Assembly (NCBI GenBank): GCA_963825595.1
Contig: CAWGUE010000015.1
Span: forward strand, 62,001 to 126,000
From: JARFQH01 sp963825595
GTDB lineage: Bacteria > Desulfobacterota > Desulfobacteria > Desulfobacterales > SG8-13
DNA: 64,000 nucleotides
Direction: 5' to 3'
In this document: piece after piece, positions 62,692-64,000 of the stretch
How the letters are laid out: every line of letters begins with the position of its first letter
How positions within the stretch are numbered: the first letter of the stretch is position 1
Position numbers and translations under genes: made by a program
The notes under the pieces: generated by a model
Seen by the model: only the letters and a program-made list of their open reading frames with translations
What the model was told of the DNA's origin: nothing
Database searches by the model: none

Positions 62692-63354
62692 ATGAAGTTG
62701 TTGATGAAGCGAATTGCGTTCGTTGGGGCTTGCCTGTTGCTGATTGCCGGCCCGGTTCATGCCGCTGCCATGTATGTGACCGACATCGTCGAGATTACTC
62801 TGAGGACAGGCCCGAGCCTGCAAAATAAGATTATGGCGTTTCTGCAGTCCGGTCAGCGTTTGGAAATAATTCAGAAAGGCGATGAATGGTCCCAGGTCCG
62901 AACGTCGGGTGGAAGTAATGGGTGGGTTTTGACCCGCTACCTGACGCCCCAGCCCACGAGCAAGATCAGGCTGCAGAGCCTCGAAGAAAAGTACAACACC
63001 CTGACGGCTCAGAATGCGGCTCTCGTGAAGGAAAACAACGAAATAAAAGCTGAAAATAGAAAATTTTCAACAGAACTCAACACAACCGACAAGGGTTTAA
63101 AACAGGTGCGCAGCGATTACGAAACCCTCAAGGCGGAATCGGCCGAATTTCTGTCATTGAAAACAAAATTTGAGAAAACATCGGCCCGGCTCCAAGAGGA
63201 GACCAATAAGGCGCAACTTTTGGAGGAACAAGTCGCCAAGCTCGAGCGCAGTTATGCCATCAAGTGGTTTCTGGCCGGGTCCGGGGTTCTGCTTTTTGGT
63301 TTGATCATCGGCTTCAGTCTCAAGCGGCAGCGACGAAGACCGTCTCTTTTGTAG
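62692..63354 (+). CDS. SH3-domain membrane protein, TIGR04211/YgiM-like
   Basis: This protein of about 220 aa has a signal peptide (MKRIAFVGACLLLIAGPVHA), a bacterial SH3 domain (YVTDIVEITLRTGPSLQNKI, LEIIQKGDEWSQVRTSGG, GWVLTRYLTPQP), then a long coiled coil of about 100 residues and a C-terminal membrane helix (WFLAGSGVLLFGLIIGFSL) with a basic tail. This is the exact layout of the TIGR04211/YgiM family, an envelope protein of unknown role. ATG 62692 or the GTG three codons upstream may be the start. Confidence 0.9.
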   Translation: MKLLMKRIAFVGACLLLIAGPVHAAAMYVTDIVEITLRTGPSLQNKIMAFLQSGQRLEIIQKGDEWSQVRTSGGSNGWVLTRYLTPQPTSKIRLQSLEEKYNTLTAQNAALVKENNEIKAENRKFSTELNTTDKGLKQVRSDYETLKAESAEFLSLKTKFEKTSARLQEETNKAQLLEEQVAKLERSYAIKWFLAGSGVLLFGLIIGFSLKRQRRRPSLL

Positions 63355-63469
63355 AATCCGAAGGCAGTGATTTGCCGATTGGCGTTCTCTTGAAGTCGCC
63401 ACTCACCCGCAACGCAGTTCTTGATTTCAGGTTGCAGAAAACGGACTGTTCCAAGGAAGGTTCTCTGGG

Positions 63470-63742
63470 CTAATCGTCGTCGTCTTCCCCATCATAGGGC
63501 GCATTATCAAAATGCGTCACAGCGATCGATTTCGTACCGTCCTCAGCGAGGGAAAGCCGGCCGGTTACCTGGACCTCTTCATCGATCAAGTTGAGCAGCC
63601 TTTCCCCGGTTTGGTTCATTTCGACGATGTATTCGTCATTCTCAGTTGAAATCATTACGCCGGAATTGTCATCATTATCATCAAGGGGATCCACAAATCC
63701 GATGATGGTGATTTCATCCTGTGCCGACCTTTCCTTTTTCAT
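63470..63742 (-). CDS. Small acidic hypothetical protein (OB-like)
   Basis: This 90-aa protein has AAGGTG six bases ahead of ATG 63742. Strands TIIGFVDPLDDNDDNSGVMI, EYIVEMNQTGERLLNLIDEE and VQVTGRLSLAEDG suggest a small OB-type barrel, and the tail YDGEDDDD is acidic. I do not recognise the family. It is convergent with the SH3-domain gene. Confidence 0.65.
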   Translation of the reverse strand: MKKERSAQDEITIIGFVDPLDDNDDNSGVMISTENDEYIVEMNQTGERLLNLIDEEVQVTGRLSLAEDGTKSIAVTHFDNAPYDGEDDDD

Positions 63743-64000
63743 CAATTGCACCTTTATCTATAAATGATTGAGTGTATCACATTCGAAAGTGGCTCGGTTG
63801 GGGGGCTGCTGAAAGTGCCCTTCGACCCGGTCAACGAAGCGGAGGATCAACCGTCCTTGGCGACCGGAGCGCAACCATGAAGGCTGTGGGGTTTCTCTGC
63901 CGGTTGTAAGCGGGACAAACGCTATGACGGCGGTTCCCGTGGATAAGGTCGGCAATCCTTGCTTTGATGACCCTGAAGTCCTCATGGAGATTAGCACCCT
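63743..64000. other. Right-edge region, nothing supported
   Basis: A 79-codon minus-strand frame (63758-63997) reaches the window edge but has no ribosome binding site visible and no recognisable motif. It could be the end of a gene beyond the window. I cannot support it. Confidence 0.3.

Noticed and set aside
63758..63997. 79-aa minus-strand ORF at the right edge
   Set aside because: No recognisable motif; could be the end of a gene outside the window but cannot be supported.
1..64000. tRNA, rRNA, CRISPR array, prophage or full insertion sequence
   Set aside because: I scanned for T-loop-like motifs, regularly spaced direct repeats and transposase or phage genes and saw none.

Overview
This window looks like a chromosomal segment of a free-living Gram-negative anaerobe, most likely a sulfate reducer of the Desulfobacterota (Desulfobacteraceae or Desulfosarcina-like). 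That is inference from gene content: a rubredoxin, a branched-chain-type ABC importer with an acyl-CoA ligase, an orphan TAXI/TRAP binding protein, a c-di-GMP-I (GEMM) riboswitch, a CNBD-CBS-nucleotidyltransferase signalling protein, lipoproteins and LysM/SLT cell-wall enzymes. Base composition looks moderately GC-rich. No tRNA, rRNA, CRISPR array, complete insertion sequence or prophage was recognised.

Layout. 0-16 kb: proteostasis and stress genes (partial rlpA, lon, two divergent Hsp20 genes, dodecin, htpG) mixed with an MFS carrier, a hexapeptide acyltransferase, a LOG-family gene, a TerC-family gene and fabH. Three genes here carry a single lesion each: Hsp20 (+1), LOG (in-frame TGA) and TerC (+1). 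16-21 kb: an SbcD-like nuclease and an SbcC/Rad50-like ATPase without a zinc-hook motif, then a small NfeD-like membrane protein. 21-28 kb: universal stress protein, secreted protein, solitary Hsp70-like ATPase and phosphoglucomutase, with two families of non-autonomous repeats. 28-35.5 kb: a tight minus-strand operon livK-H-M-G-F, acyl-CoA ligase, nitroreductase, response regulator. 35.8-39 kb: Nudix hydrolase, orphan ParA, small FN3-like protein. 39-41 kb: DAHP synthase preceded by a Tyr/Phe-rich leader peptide and a textbook attenuator, followed by an orphan acetolactate synthase regulatory subunit. 41-49 kb: ExeA-type ATPase, TAXI binding protein, MBL-fold enzyme, MltD-like transglycosylase, lipoprotein, PNPOx-like protein. 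49-57 kb: c-di-GMP riboswitch with its own terminator ahead of an unknown gene, a fused eukaryote-type HisHF, a divergent diadenylate-cyclase-like protein, a SpoIIAA/STAS-like protein, an HPF-cold-shock fusion, a CxxC/His-rich small protein, an FAD oxidoreductase and rubredoxin. 57-64 kb: two tiny ORFs, a pyruvate-kinase-C-domain protein, a PilZ protein, a CNBD/CBS/nucleotidyltransferase protein, second copies of the repeat families and an SH3-domain membrane protein.

The strongest novel-looking signals are regulatory. The first is the 26-codon leader (Tyr-Tyr-Arg-Tyr-Tyr-Phe-Phe) with mutually exclusive hairpins upstream of DAHP synthase. The second is the c-di-GMP riboswitch whose terminator arm duplicates an 11-nt segment of the aptamer. 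Several start sites were moved from the longest ORF to the codon that follows a good Shine-Dalgarno sequence. Everything here was read by eye; no database search was run.
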